Source: Polaromonas sp.
GTDB taxonomy: Bacteria > Pseudomonadota > Gammaproteobacteria > Burkholderiales > Burkholderiaceae_C
Assembly: GCF_029945685.1 (NCBI RefSeq)
Contig: NZ_JAQSDA010000006.1
Span: 248,001 to 312,000 of the forward strand
Length of the DNA stretch: 64,000 nucleotides
Direction: 5' to 3'
The notes under the pieces: generated by a model
What the model was told of the DNA's origin: nothing
The model's input: the letters and a program-made list of their open reading frames with translations, nothing else
Databases searched by the model: none
Position numbers and translations under genes: made by a program
Shown: positions 43,585 through 52,178 of the stretch, piece after piece
How positions within the stretch are numbered: position 1 is the first letter of the stretch
Layout of the letters: the number at the start of each line of letters is the position of its first letter

Positions 43585-45533
43585 ACGCGACCCACCCCAC
43601 CCCGGTATCCGTACCGACCCTGCCACAGAAGTTGCTCGCCCATGCCCAGGAACATCCGCTGCGGCTGGCGCAGCGCGTCAAGCGCAAAGGCGTGTGGCGC
43701 TGCTATACGTGGGCCGACGTGTTTGACCGCACGCGCAGCATAGCGCTGGGCGCGGCGGCGCTGGGCCTGCAACGCGGCGAAACCGCGATCGTGATCGGCG
43801 AGAACGAACCCGAGCATTACTGGGCGCTGTTCGCGGCCCAGTCACTGGGCGCCAAAACCGTGTCGGTCTACCCTGACGCCACCGTCGACGAACTGCATTA
43901 CCTGTGCGAGGACTCGCAGGCCCGTTTCATCTTCGCGCAGGATCAGGAGCAGGTCGACAAGGCGCTCTCGCTGCTGGAGCGGCTGCCCGACATCCGGGGC
44001 ATCGCCTACTGGGACAACTCGGGCATGTGGTCGTACCGGCATCCGCTGCTGCAATCCTTTGATGACTTGACCGCTGAAGGGCGGCGCCAGCACGATCGGC
44101 ACCCGCAGCGCTTCGAACGCGAAGTCAACGCTGGCCACGCGGACGACCTGGCCCTGCTGACCTACACCTCGGGCACCACCAGCAAGCCCAAGGGCGTGAT
44201 GATCAGCCACCGCTGGCTGATGGACAACGCGCTGCGCATGAAGAGCGCGTTGCCGCTGCAAGACGGCATGGAATACATGTCCTACACCCCGCTGGCCTGG
44301 ATCACCGAGCAGTTGCTGGGCGTGACCCTCGGTCTGATCACACCTCTGGTGGTCAGCTTCCCCGAAGGCCCCGACCAGGTCTTACCCAATCTGCGCGAGC
44401 TCGCACCGCACATCGTGCTGTTCGGCCCGCGCCAGTGGGAGAACATCGCCGCCACCATCGAGGCGCGCATGCTCGCCGCGAGCTGGCTGGCGCGCGGCAT
44501 CTACCGCTGGGGCATACGCATCGGCCACGACGTACATGTGGCGCGGCTCGAAGGGCGCACGGCACCTTGGCTGTCGCGCCTGCTGCTGCCGCTGGCCGAA
44601 GCGCTGGCGCTGCACCCGGTGCGCGATCAGTTTGGCTTTATTCGCAGCGATGTCGCGGTTTCAGGCGGCACCGCCATGGCACCCGACGTGTTCCGCCTGT
44701 TCCACGCCATGGGCGTGCCCTTGCGCAACATCTATGGCTGCTCGGAATTCGGCCTGATTGCCGGCCACCGCGGCAAGCGCTACGACCTCGAAACCGTAGG
44801 CCCGCTGCTGGATGTGGACCCGGCCTTCGGCGCGCCGCTGGAATCGCGCATCGAGGACAACGGCGAGCTGCTGCTGCGCGGCGGCACCGGCTTTCTCGGC
44901 TACTGGGGCAAGCCCGACAAGACGGCCGCCATCCAGCGCGACGGTTGGTACGTCAGCGGTGACGCCGTGCGCAAGACCGGGCGCGGCGAACTGGTGTACC
45001 TCGACCGCGTGGAACACTTGGTCAAACTCGCCAGCGGTCACCCGTATCCCCCGCAGTTCATCGAGACGCGGTTGCGCTTTTCACCCTTCATCAAGGACGT
45101 GATGGTACTGGGCGACGCCACCCGGCCCTGGGTTGGCGCGCTGATCAACATCGACATGGCGGTGACCAGCCGCTGGGCCGAGGAGCGGCGCATCGCGTTC
45201 TCCACCTTCACCGACCTGTCGCAGCGGCCAGAGGTGCGGCAACTGGTTCAGGGCGAAATCCGGCGCATCAACCAGTTGCTGCCCGAAAGCTCGCGGGTGG
45301 TGCGCTTCGCCAATTTCCCGAAAGAACTCGACCCCGACGAAGGCGAACTCACCCGCACACGCAAGCTGCGCCGGGAGTTTCTCGAGGTACGCTACCGCGC
45401 ACTGATAGACGGCCTGTATGCGGGCGCCACCGATGTCGCCTGCGACATCGCCGTGACCTACCAGGATGGCCGCCAAGGCGTGTTGCACGCAAACGTGGTG
45501 GCCACCGACATTGAAGGAACCCACACACCATGA
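43581..45533 (+). CDS. Long-chain-type acyl-CoA synthetase located inside the Liv transporter operon
   Basis: This 650-residue AMP-forming ligase has LTYTSGTTSKPKG, AVSGGTAMA, IYGCSEFG and the long-chain-type C-terminus LTRTRKLRREFLEVRYR. It overlaps livG upstream and livH downstream, each by ATGA, so its production is locked to the importer. This suggests that the imported acid is activated as soon as it enters (vectorial acylation), probably with the ligase at the membrane face. The group resembles FadD15-type long-chain ligases, but substrates could be any lipophilic acid. Confidence 0.88.
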   Translation: MNATHPTPVSVPTLPQKLLAHAQEHPLRLAQRVKRKGVWRCYTWADVFDRTRSIALGAAALGLQRGETAIVIGENEPEHYWALFAAQSLGAKTVSVYPDATVDELHYLCEDSQARFIFAQDQEQVDKALSLLERLPDIRGIAYWDNSGMWSYRHPLLQSFDDLTAEGRRQHDRHPQRFEREVNAGHADDLALLTYTSGTTSKPKGVMISHRWLMDNALRMKSALPLQDGMEYMSYTPLAWITEQLLGVTLGLITPLVVSFPEGPDQVLPNLRELAPHIVLFGPRQWENIAATIEARMLAASWLARGIYRWGIRIGHDVHVARLEGRTAPWLSRLLLPLAEALALHPVRDQFGFIRSDVAVSGGTAMAPDVFRLFHAMGVPLRNIYGCSEFGLIAGHRGKRYDLETVGPLLDVDPAFGAPLESRIEDNGELLLRGGTGFLGYWGKPDKTAAIQRDGWYVSGDAVRKTGRGELVYLDRVEHLVKLASGHPYPPQFIETRLRFSPFIKDVMVLGDATRPWVGALINIDMAVTSRWAEERRIAFSTFTDLSQRPEVRQLVQGEIRRINQLLPESSRVVRFANFPKELDPDEGELTRTRKLRREFLEVRYRALIDGLYAGATDVACDIAVTYQDGRQGVLHANVVATDIEGTHTP

Positions 45534-46417
45534 TCATCGAATTCATCAACTACACCATCAATGGCGCGCTGCTCGGCCTGCTGTATTCGCTGGTAGCCAT
45601 GGGCTTTGTCGTCATCTACCGCGCCAGCAAGGTCTTCAACATGGCGATCGGCGAGATGATCGTGCTGGGCGCCTTCCTGCTGTGGTGGGCAATCCAGTCG
45701 CGCGGCATGCATCCGGCGCTGGGCATCGCCGTTGCACTGGGCATTTCGGTGCTAATCGGGCTGGCGATTGAACGCCTGTTGTTCAGGCGCCTGATTGGCG
45801 AGTCGGTGTTCTCGATGATCATGGTCACCATCGGGCTGCTGATCCTGATGCGCGGACTGGTGCTGGTGATCTGGGGTCCGCAGGAGCGCCAGTTCCCCGC
45901 CATCTTTCCCCTCACGCCCATCATCCTGGGCGAGATGATCATCCCGCGCTCGCTCGCCTTCGGCGGTGTCATCGCGGTGCTGGCAGCGGTGGCGCTGCAC
46001 TGGTTCTTCAACCGCAGCCGCACCGGTCTGGCGATGTCGGCGGTCGCCGAAGACCACCAGATCGCGCTGGCCATGGGCATCAGCGTGCGCCGCTCCATCG
46101 CCTTCGCCTGGGCACTGGGCGGCGTGCTGTCGGTCATCACCTCGATGGTCTACCTGAGCGGCAAGTCGCTGACTTTCCTGTCCTCCGAAATCGGCTTCGC
46201 CGCCCTGCCGGTGGCGCTGCTGGCCGGGCTCGAATCCATCGGCGGCCTGCTGCTGGCGGGCATCATCGTCGGGGTCGTGCAGGGGCTGACGGCCGCCTAC
46301 ATCGACCCGCTGATCGGCGGCAACGCCGCCGCCGTCGTCCCCTATATCTTCATGCTGGTGGTGCTGGTGGTCCGTCCGACCGGCATGTTCGGCTGGAAAC
46401 GCATTGAAAGAGTCTGA
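45530..46417 (+). CDS. livH: Branched-chain-amino-acid-type ABC transporter permease (LivH)
   Basis: This 295-residue polytopic membrane protein begins MIIEFINYTINGALLG, typical of LivH, with about eight hydrophobic segments and the EDHQIALAMGISVRR loop that contacts the ATPase. It forms the channel with LivM. Its start overlaps the ligase stop by ATGA, and the livM gene begins 3 bp after its stop. Confidence 0.92.
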   Translation: MIIEFINYTINGALLGLLYSLVAMGFVVIYRASKVFNMAIGEMIVLGAFLLWWAIQSRGMHPALGIAVALGISVLIGLAIERLLFRRLIGESVFSMIMVTIGLLILMRGLVLVIWGPQERQFPAIFPLTPIILGEMIIPRSLAFGGVIAVLAAVALHWFFNRSRTGLAMSAVAEDHQIALAMGISVRRSIAFAWALGGVLSVITSMVYLSGKSLTFLSSEIGFAALPVALLAGLESIGGLLLAGIIVGVVQGLTAAYIDPLIGGNAAAVVPYIFMLVVLVVRPTGMFGWKRIERV

Positions 46418-46420
46418 CCC

Positions 46421-47473
46421 ATGGATCCCTCCGGCATTTTTTCCACCAGTTATGCGCGCGACCGCGCACTGATCCGCACGCGCGCCCAGTGGGTCACGCT
46501 GGCCCTGTTCATCGGCATTTTATTGCTCTACCCCTGGTTCGCTTCGGAGCGTCTGGTAGCCGTAGCCAACCTGATGCTGGTCACGTCCATCGTGGTGGTC
46601 GGGCTGCAGATCACCACCGGCTACGCCGGGCAGATCAACCTGGGCCAGGCCGCCTTCATGGGGGTCGGGGCCTACGCCGCCAGTGTGATCGAGGTCAAGG
46701 CCGGGCTACCGTTCTGGGTGGCGGTGCCGGTGGCGGGCCTGGTAGCGGCGCTGGCCGGCTGGCTGTTCGGCATGACGGCGGCGCGCATCAAGGGCTTTTA
46801 CCTTGCGCTGACCACCATCGCGGCCCAGTTCATCTTTCACTTCATTGTGCTGAATCTGCCCTCAGCCTGGCTCGGCGGCGTCAATGGCTTCAGCCTGGAG
46901 CCAGCCCGGCTGGGCACATTTTTGTTCAACACCGACCGCTCGCTGTACTACCTGTTTCTTGTCGTCACCATGGTGATGATATTCGGCGCTTTCGGCATCC
47001 TGCGCAGCCGCCACGGGCGCGCCTTCGTCGCCGTGCGCGACGACGATGTGGCCGCCGGCATGATGGGCGTTGACGTGGCCGGCGCCAAGTCGCGCGCCTT
47101 TGTGCTCGGCGCTTTTTACGCTGGCATCGGCGGTGCCCTGTGGGCCTACCAGGTGCGCTTCGTCTCGGTCGATCAGTTCACGCTGTTCAACTCGATCTGG
47201 TTCATTGCCATGATGATCGTCGGCGGGCTCGGCTCCATCGTCGGGGCACTGATAGGCACCGTGCTCATCCGTGGCGTGCAGGAGGTCATCACCAGTCTGG
47301 GCCCCGACCTGGTCGAGCGCATCCCCAGCCTGAGCAGCGACCTGATCTTCGCCAGCATGAATGTGTTTCTCGGCCTCATCATCACGCTGTTCCTGCTGCT
47401 TGAACCGAAAGGCCTGATGCATCGCTGGAACATCCTGAAAACCAACTACCGGCTCTGGCCGTTTCACCACTGA
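46421..47473 (+). CDS. livM: Branched-chain-amino-acid-type ABC transporter permease (LivM)
   Basis: This 350-residue polytopic permease has the LivM landmarks TGYAGQINLGQAAFMGVGAYA and the cytoplasmic coupling loop RDDDVAAGMMGVD. Together with LivH it forms the membrane pore. A 76-bp C-rich gap separates it from livK. Confidence 0.92.
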   Translation: MDPSGIFSTSYARDRALIRTRAQWVTLALFIGILLLYPWFASERLVAVANLMLVTSIVVVGLQITTGYAGQINLGQAAFMGVGAYAASVIEVKAGLPFWVAVPVAGLVAALAGWLFGMTAARIKGFYLALTTIAAQFIFHFIVLNLPSAWLGGVNGFSLEPARLGTFLFNTDRSLYYLFLVVTMVMIFGAFGILRSRHGRAFVAVRDDDVAAGMMGVDVAGAKSRAFVLGAFYAGIGGALWAYQVRFVSVDQFTLFNSIWFIAMMIVGGLGSIVGALIGTVLIRGVQEVITSLGPDLVERIPSLSSDLIFASMNVFLGLIITLFLLLEPKGLMHRWNILKTNYRLWPFHH

Positions 47474-47549
47474 GCCCGCCCAGCACAGCGAGTCGCAATC
47501 CCCCCGCCCCTTTCCCCCTCACCACCACCACCACAACCTGGAGACATCC

Positions 47550-48779
47550 ATGAAACGCTATACTTTTCTCAAACTTACCACCGCCCTGGCTACCGGCCTG
47601 CTACTGAACGCGACCGCCCACGCGCAAACGACGACGATCAACGTGGCCGCCTTTGCCGACTTCGCCGGCCCCTACGCCAACGTCATGCCCCAGATGCAGG
47701 GCGGGCGACTCGCCGTGATCGAGTGGTGGAACAAGGAAGTCGGCAGCAAGCTCAACGTGCAGATCGTCGTCAAAACCTTTGACACGCGTTACGACGTGGC
47801 GCAAACCGCCAGCCTGTGGCCCGGCATCAAGGCCGAAGTCAAACCCGCGCTCCTGCTCGGCCTCGGCGGCCCGGATGCCGCCGCGCTGCAGCAGCGCCTG
47901 CCGGAAGACAAGATCCCCATGCTCATGGCCACCGCCACCTACGGCTTCGGCTGGAAACCCAACCAATGGGCCCTGAACCTGCGCCCCACCTACGCCCATG
48001 AGGCGGCCGGATTCCTGGAATGGTTCCGCACCACCAAACTCCAGAGCAAGCGCCCTGTCAAGGTGGCAATCATCACCTCCGAAGCCACACCCGCCTACGC
48101 CGACATGGCCAAGGGCCTGCAAAGCTACGCCAAGGCCAACCCCGACAAGGCCACCTTCGTCGAGGCGATCTGGACCGAAGTGCAACCGGCCGACCTGACC
48201 CTGGCGGTGCGCCGCCTGGTCAACGCCGGCACCGACGTGATCGTGATCCAGACCAACACCGCCCAGGCTGTGGCCACTAAACGGGCCTTGCAGGCGCTGG
48301 GCAAAAACGTCCCAATCATGCTCTCGCTGCACAACGGGGTGGTGGGATCATCCAAGGCACTTGGCGACCCGAACGGCTTTGCCGGTGATTTCGAGGTGGG
48401 TGCCATCGCCGATGCCAGCGAAGACGACACGACCGCACGCAAGTTCTACAGCCTGTTGCAGGAAAAGCATGGCCTGAAATCGGGCTGGAATGCAATGACC
48501 ATCATGGGCATAGGCCAAAGCATCGTGGCCGTGCGCGCGATTGAGGCCACCATCAAGGCCAAGGGACCCGGCAAAGTCACCGGCGAAGCCGTGCGCGAGA
48601 CCTTGATGAACAGCCAGTTCACCAGCAACGACCTGATGGGCATACTGCCAGGCGTGGACTTCAGCAACGACACTCCCTTCCCCACCGGCACCGCCAAGGT
48701 CAACATCGCGACCATGAAGGACGGCAAGGTGGTTCGGGCGGCGGGCGATGTGACCGTGCCAACGGTGCCTAAATGGTGA
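47550..48779 (+). CDS. livK: ABC transporter periplasmic substrate-binding protein (LivK-type)
   Basis: This 409-residue type I periplasmic binding protein has a signal peptide (KR-start, hydrophobic residues about 8-22, cleavage after AHA near residue 25). It is somewhat longer than amino-acid LivK proteins, which suits the family members that bind aromatic or other carboxylates. It delivers the ligand to LivHM. A GGAG site precedes it, and its 3' end overlaps livF by 7 bp. It is the component most likely to reveal the substrate. Confidence 0.9.
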   Translation: MKRYTFLKLTTALATGLLLNATAHAQTTTINVAAFADFAGPYANVMPQMQGGRLAVIEWWNKEVGSKLNVQIVVKTFDTRYDVAQTASLWPGIKAEVKPALLLGLGGPDAAALQQRLPEDKIPMLMATATYGFGWKPNQWALNLRPTYAHEAAGFLEWFRTTKLQSKRPVKVAIITSEATPAYADMAKGLQSYAKANPDKATFVEAIWTEVQPADLTLAVRRLVNAGTDVIVIQTNTAQAVATKRALQALGKNVPIMLSLHNGVVGSSKALGDPNGFAGDFEVGAIADASEDDTTARKFYSLLQEKHGLKSGWNAMTIMGIGQSIVAVRAIEATIKAKGPGKVTGEAVRETLMNSQFTSNDLMGILPGVDFSNDTPFPTGTAKVNIATMKDGKVVRAAGDVTVPTVPKW

Positions 48780-49633
48780 GTTCAGCCCTTGCTGCGGCAC
48801 CGGATCAACGTACCGCGCCTCATGCGACCGCCAATCCGGCGGTGCTGACGCTGTCCAACGTCGAGGTGTTGTATGCCGAGGTGATCCTGGCGCTCAAGGG
48901 CGTGTCGATGCAGGTCGCCGAAGGCGGCTGCGTGGCGCTGCTGGGCGCCAACGGCGCAGGCAAGAGCACCACCCTCAAGGCCATCTCCGGCGTCATTGAC
49001 TCGGAAGACGGCCGCGTCTCGGGAGGGGCGATCACCTTCGACGGCCGGCCGATTCAGGGGCACGACCCGGCGACCGTAGTGCGCAGCGGTCTGGTCCATG
49101 TGATGGAAGGCCGGCGCGTGCTGCAGCACATGACGGTCGAGCAAAACCTCATCATCGGCGGCCACATGTTTCCATCGGCGCAAGCGATGCGCCGGGCGAT
49201 GAACAGCGTGTACGAAGCGATTCCGCGCTTGGCCGATCTGCGAAAACGCACTGCCGGCTACCTATCGGGCGGCGAGCAGCAGATGCTGGTGATAGGGCGC
49301 GCGATCATGGCCGAGCCGAAACTCATGCTGATCGACGAGCCGTCACTCGGACTGGCGCCACGCATGATCGAGGAAGTCTTCGCCGTGCTGCACCACTTGC
49401 GTGAGCAGGGACTGTCGCTGCTCATCGTCGAGCAGAACACACGCGTGGCCCTGGAGATCGCCGACTATGGCTATGTCATGGAGAGCGGCCGCATCGTGCT
49501 GGAGGGGCAGGCCCAGGAACTGCGTGACAACGAGGATGTGCGCGAGTTCTATCTCGGCCTCGATCGCGAGGGGGTGCGCAAGAGCTTTCGCGAGGTCAAA
49601 CACTACAAGCGGCGCAAGCGCTGGCTGGGGTAA
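48773..49633 (+). CDS. livF: Branched-chain-amino-acid-type ABC transporter ATPase (LivF)
   Basis: This 286-residue ABC ATPase has Walker A LGANGAGKST, signature YLSGGEQQML, Walker B LMLIDEPSLGLAP and the switch histidine replaced by the usual LivF form IVEQNTR. It completes the HAAT importer. About 25 residues precede the usual LivF start, and the C-terminus has a basic extension (HYKRRKRW). It begins inside livK (7-bp overlap). Confidence 0.92.
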   Translation: MVSSALAAAPDQRTAPHATANPAVLTLSNVEVLYAEVILALKGVSMQVAEGGCVALLGANGAGKSTTLKAISGVIDSEDGRVSGGAITFDGRPIQGHDPATVVRSGLVHVMEGRRVLQHMTVEQNLIIGGHMFPSAQAMRRAMNSVYEAIPRLADLRKRTAGYLSGGEQQMLVIGRAIMAEPKLMLIDEPSLGLAPRMIEEVFAVLHHLREQGLSLLIVEQNTRVALEIADYGYVMESGRIVLEGQAQELRDNEDVREFYLGLDREGVRKSFREVKHYKRRKRWLG

Positions 49634-49680
49634 CAGACGGCTGGCTTGTGGTTTTAGTTCGGTTTCAGGAGTAACGACAA

Positions 49681-50781
49681 ATGAGTGGTCCCTTGCAAGG
49701 GTTGAAAGTAATCGAGTTCGGCAGCATCGGCCCCGGACCGTTCTGCGCGATGATGCTGTCCGACATGGGCGCCGACGTGATCCGCCTGGATCGCAAGGCC
49801 GACAAGGGCAAAGACCTCGGGGATGGTGCCTTCCTGGCCAGTGGCCGGCGCAGCGTGCTGCACCGCGGTCGGCGTTCGATGGCGGTCGACCTGAAGTCGC
49901 CCGAGGACGTGCAGCGAGTCCTGGCACTGGTCGACGGCGTCGACGCGATCATCGAGGGTTTCCGCCCGGGCGTGATGGAGCGGCTGGGTTTGGGCCCGGA
50001 CGTGCTGCTGGCACGCCACCCACGACTCGTCTACGGGCGCATGACCGGCTGGGGCCAGGATGGCCCGCTCGCGCAGGCCGCTGGGCATGACATCAACTAC
50101 ATTGCGCTGTCGGGCGCGCTCAGCATGATCGGCCGCACGGAAGGCGGACCGGTGGCACCACCGGCGATGGTCGGCGACCTGGGTGGCGGCGGCATGATGC
50201 TCGCGTTCGGCATCGTCTGCGCCTTACTTGAAGCGCGCACCTCCGGCCGTGGCCAGGTCGTCGATGCCGCCATCACCGACGGTGCAGCCCTGCTCACCTC
50301 CATCGTCTGCGACCTCAAGGCGCTGGGACTCTGGAAGAACGAGCGTCAGGCCAACATGCTGGACGGCGGCTCGCATTTCTATGACACCTATGAGTGCGCG
50401 GATGGCAAATGGATATCAATCGCCGCGCTAGAGCCGCAGTTCTATACGCTGCTGCTGGAAAAACTCGCCATCACCGATCCCGAGTTTCAACGACAGCGCG
50501 AGCCCGCAGCGTGGCCTGTTCTCAAACGCCAGATCAGCGACATCTTCCGCGCCCAGCCGAGCGCGCACTGGTGTGCGTTGCTGGAGGGGACCGACGTGTG
50601 CTTTGCACCGGTGCTGACACTGGAAGAGGCAGCACGCCACCCACACAACAGCGCGCGCGGCACTTTCTTTGAGCGGGACGGTGTGCTTCAACCTTCACCG
50701 GCACCGAGGTTCAGCCGGACGGTGACCGATCGCCCAAGCTCCGCACCGTTCATTGGCGAACACGACGACGAACTCTTGTAG
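49681..50781 (+). CDS. Alpha-methylacyl-CoA racemase-like CaiB-family protein
   Basis: This 366-residue protein matches alpha-methylacyl-CoA racemase in length and in the acid-base pair: H136 in GHDINYIALSGAL and D166 in MVGDLGGGGM. It interconverts (2R)- and (2S)-2-methylacyl-CoA, needed because acyl-CoA dehydrogenases accept only one epimer. It is the last gene of the rightward operon, 47 bp after livF. Its presence with SCP-x thiolases and an HSD10-like SDR points to methyl-branched chains such as isoprenoid or sterol-side-chain-like acids. Confidence 0.88.
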   Translation: MSGPLQGLKVIEFGSIGPGPFCAMMLSDMGADVIRLDRKADKGKDLGDGAFLASGRRSVLHRGRRSMAVDLKSPEDVQRVLALVDGVDAIIEGFRPGVMERLGLGPDVLLARHPRLVYGRMTGWGQDGPLAQAAGHDINYIALSGALSMIGRTEGGPVAPPAMVGDLGGGGMMLAFGIVCALLEARTSGRGQVVDAAITDGAALLTSIVCDLKALGLWKNERQANMLDGGSHFYDTYECADGKWISIAALEPQFYTLLLEKLAITDPEFQRQREPAAWPVLKRQISDIFRAQPSAHWCALLEGTDVCFAPVLTLEEAARHPHNSARGTFFERDGVLQPSPAPRFSRTVTDRPSSAPFIGEHDDELL

Positions 50782-50804
50782 CCGAAGAATAACGGGGGGA
50801 CTTA

Positions 50805-50875
50805 GGAAACGCGGATTTGTTCGCTGAGTTTGCCAACTATTGAAGGATCTCACGTTACCGACGTGCAGCCCCTAA
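50805..50875. other. Possible leftover end of another IS5-type element
   Basis: GGAAACGCGGATTTGTTC at 50805-50822, preceded by CTTA, resembles an IS5-type terminus with its target bases. It lies 24 bp after the racemase stop and directly before the intact left end of the second IS5 element. No partner repeat or reading frame remains, so this may be a solo end or chance. Confidence 0.3.
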
Positions 50876-50894
50876 GGAATCTCTGATCAAGTCC
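50876..50894 (+). repeat. Left terminal inverted repeat of the truncated IS5-family element
   Basis: The 19-bp terminus matches at 18 of 19 bases the right terminus of the complete IS5 element (15729-15747, minus strand). Confidence 0.75.
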
Positions 50895-51823
50895 ACCGAA
50901 CACAACCATGAGGCGTTGACGTGATCAAAGGAGCGCAAGCGATGAGCCAGATCAGTTTCGCGGATGCCGAGTACGCAGGCAAGAGGAAGAAGACCCGACG
51001 GGAAGTCTTCCTGGAAGAGATGGAATTGGTGGTGCCCTGGAAGGCGCTGCTCAAGCTCATCGAGCCACACTACCCGGTAGCTGGCCGTGGCCGCAGGCCG
51101 TATCCAATGGAAGCGATCTTGCGCGTGCACCTGATGCAGAACTGGTTTGCGCTGCGCGACCCGGCGATGGAAGAGGCACTGTATGAAATTGCCTCGCTTC
51201 GCACCTTCGCCCGTCTGAGCCTGACACAGGCCATCCCCGACGAGACCACGATCCTGAACTTTCGCCACCTGCTGGAGGACAACGACCTGAACGAGGACAT
51301 CGTGAAACTGGTCAATGCCCACCTGGCCAGGAAGGGGCCGCCGCTCAAGCTCGGCTCCATCGTGGACGCCACCATCATCGCGGCGCCGAGTTCGACAAAG
51401 AACAGCAGCGGCAAACGGGACCCCGAGATGCACCAGACCCAGAAAGGCAACCAGTGGCACTTCGGGATGAAGGCGCACATCGCGGTGGATGCCGACTCGG
51501 GCCTGGTGCACACCGTCACGACCACGGCGGCCAACGAGTCGGACGTAGGGCAGATTGCTGATCTGCTGCACGGCAAGGAGGAACAGGTCTGGGCCGACTC
51601 GGGCTACCCGGGCGCGGCCAAGCGGGTTGCGCGTGACGATCTGCAATGGCATATCGCCTGCAGACCCAGCGACATTGCGAAGCTGCCTGATGGCAGAGCC
51701 AAGGAGCGCATCCAGAAGCAAGAGCACAGGAAGGCCAGCGTGCGCGCGAAGGTGGAACACCCGTTTCGGGTGATAAAGCGTCAGTTCGGCTTGCCCAAGG
51801 TGAAATTCAAAGGACTGGCCAAG
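50876..51823. mobile_element. IS5-family element, 3'-truncated (left end only)
   Basis: The left terminal repeat GGAATCTCTGATCAAGTCC (50876-50894) is 18/19 identical to the right end of the element at 14588-15747 and is preceded by CTAA, a fitting IS5 target. The similarity to IS5 transposase stops at GLAK, about 51823. No right inverted repeat was found after it. The break coincides with the start of the unrelated gene set to the right. Confidence 0.8.
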
Positions 51824-51901
51824 TGCTGCTTTCCGTATAGCAGGTGCCGACGTTCATTCATGAGTGGCTGGCCGCCAGGCTGGCCAAGGGATCCAGGCTG
51901 A
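50942..51901 (+). pseudogene. IS5-family transposase, C-terminus replaced
   Basis: From ATG 50942 (AAAGGAG 7 bp upstream) the 319-residue frame has the DDE residues in SIVDATIIAAPSST, VWADSGYPG and RAKVEHPFRVIKRQFG. After KFKGLAK the expected C-terminus (a segment of the NTA..TLFALANLWM type) is replaced by an unrelated 26-residue tail CCFPYSRC, ending in DPG. The core is intact, but the protein lacks its last helix and the element lacks one end, so mobility is unlikely. It is clearly related to, but much diverged from, the transposase at 14599-15675. Confidence 0.75.
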
Positions 51902-51920
51902 GTTGATCTCAGCAGCCGAA

Positions 51921-51957
51921 GCGGCGCATTGCGAAAGTGGTGCGCCGCCTTCTTTTT
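51921..51957 (+). terminator. Rho-independent terminator
   Basis: GCGGCGCA (51921-51928) pairs perfectly with TGCGCCGC (51941-51948) across a 12-nt loop, followed by CTTCTTTTTT. It stands just after the truncated transposase frame. The short frame before it (QVPTFIHEWLAARLAKG, then a stop at about 51905) may be the C-terminal remnant of a lost gene that this terminator served. Confidence 0.65.
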
Positions 51958-52046
51958 TCGCGGTCGGGACGCCCACCGTCGAGGCGGCGGAAGTTGCAGA
52001 TCACGACCGCTACTTTGTCACTCCAAAGTCGTAAAAATGCCGCCCA

Positions 52047-52073
52047 ACAGGGTGTGCAGGCCCGACACCCTGT
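52047..52073. promoter_or_regulatory. Inverted repeat ACAGGGTGT-N9-ACACCCTGT, candidate operator or leader hairpin
   Basis: Perfect 9-bp arms (52047-52055 and 52065-52073) are separated by 9 bp, 106 bp before the first gene of the rightward accessory operon. TACATT follows directly (52076-52081) and could be a -10. The regular dyad suits a repressor dimer. If transcribed, it would form a hairpin. The rest of 51958-52178 has no gene. Confidence 0.5.
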
Positions 52074-52178
52074 GGTACATTCTTTTCATCTTTTAGATCG
52101 GTTGCGTCCCGTCTGACGCCTGTGCTTCCTCACCGAAGCGATTGCCCCTAGGGCTTATTTTCCTCATGAGGTATTTCT

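Noticed and set aside
14588..51823. Simple composite transposon of two identical IS copies
   Set aside because: The transposases are clearly diverged, the second element lacks its right end, and no outer duplication joins them.
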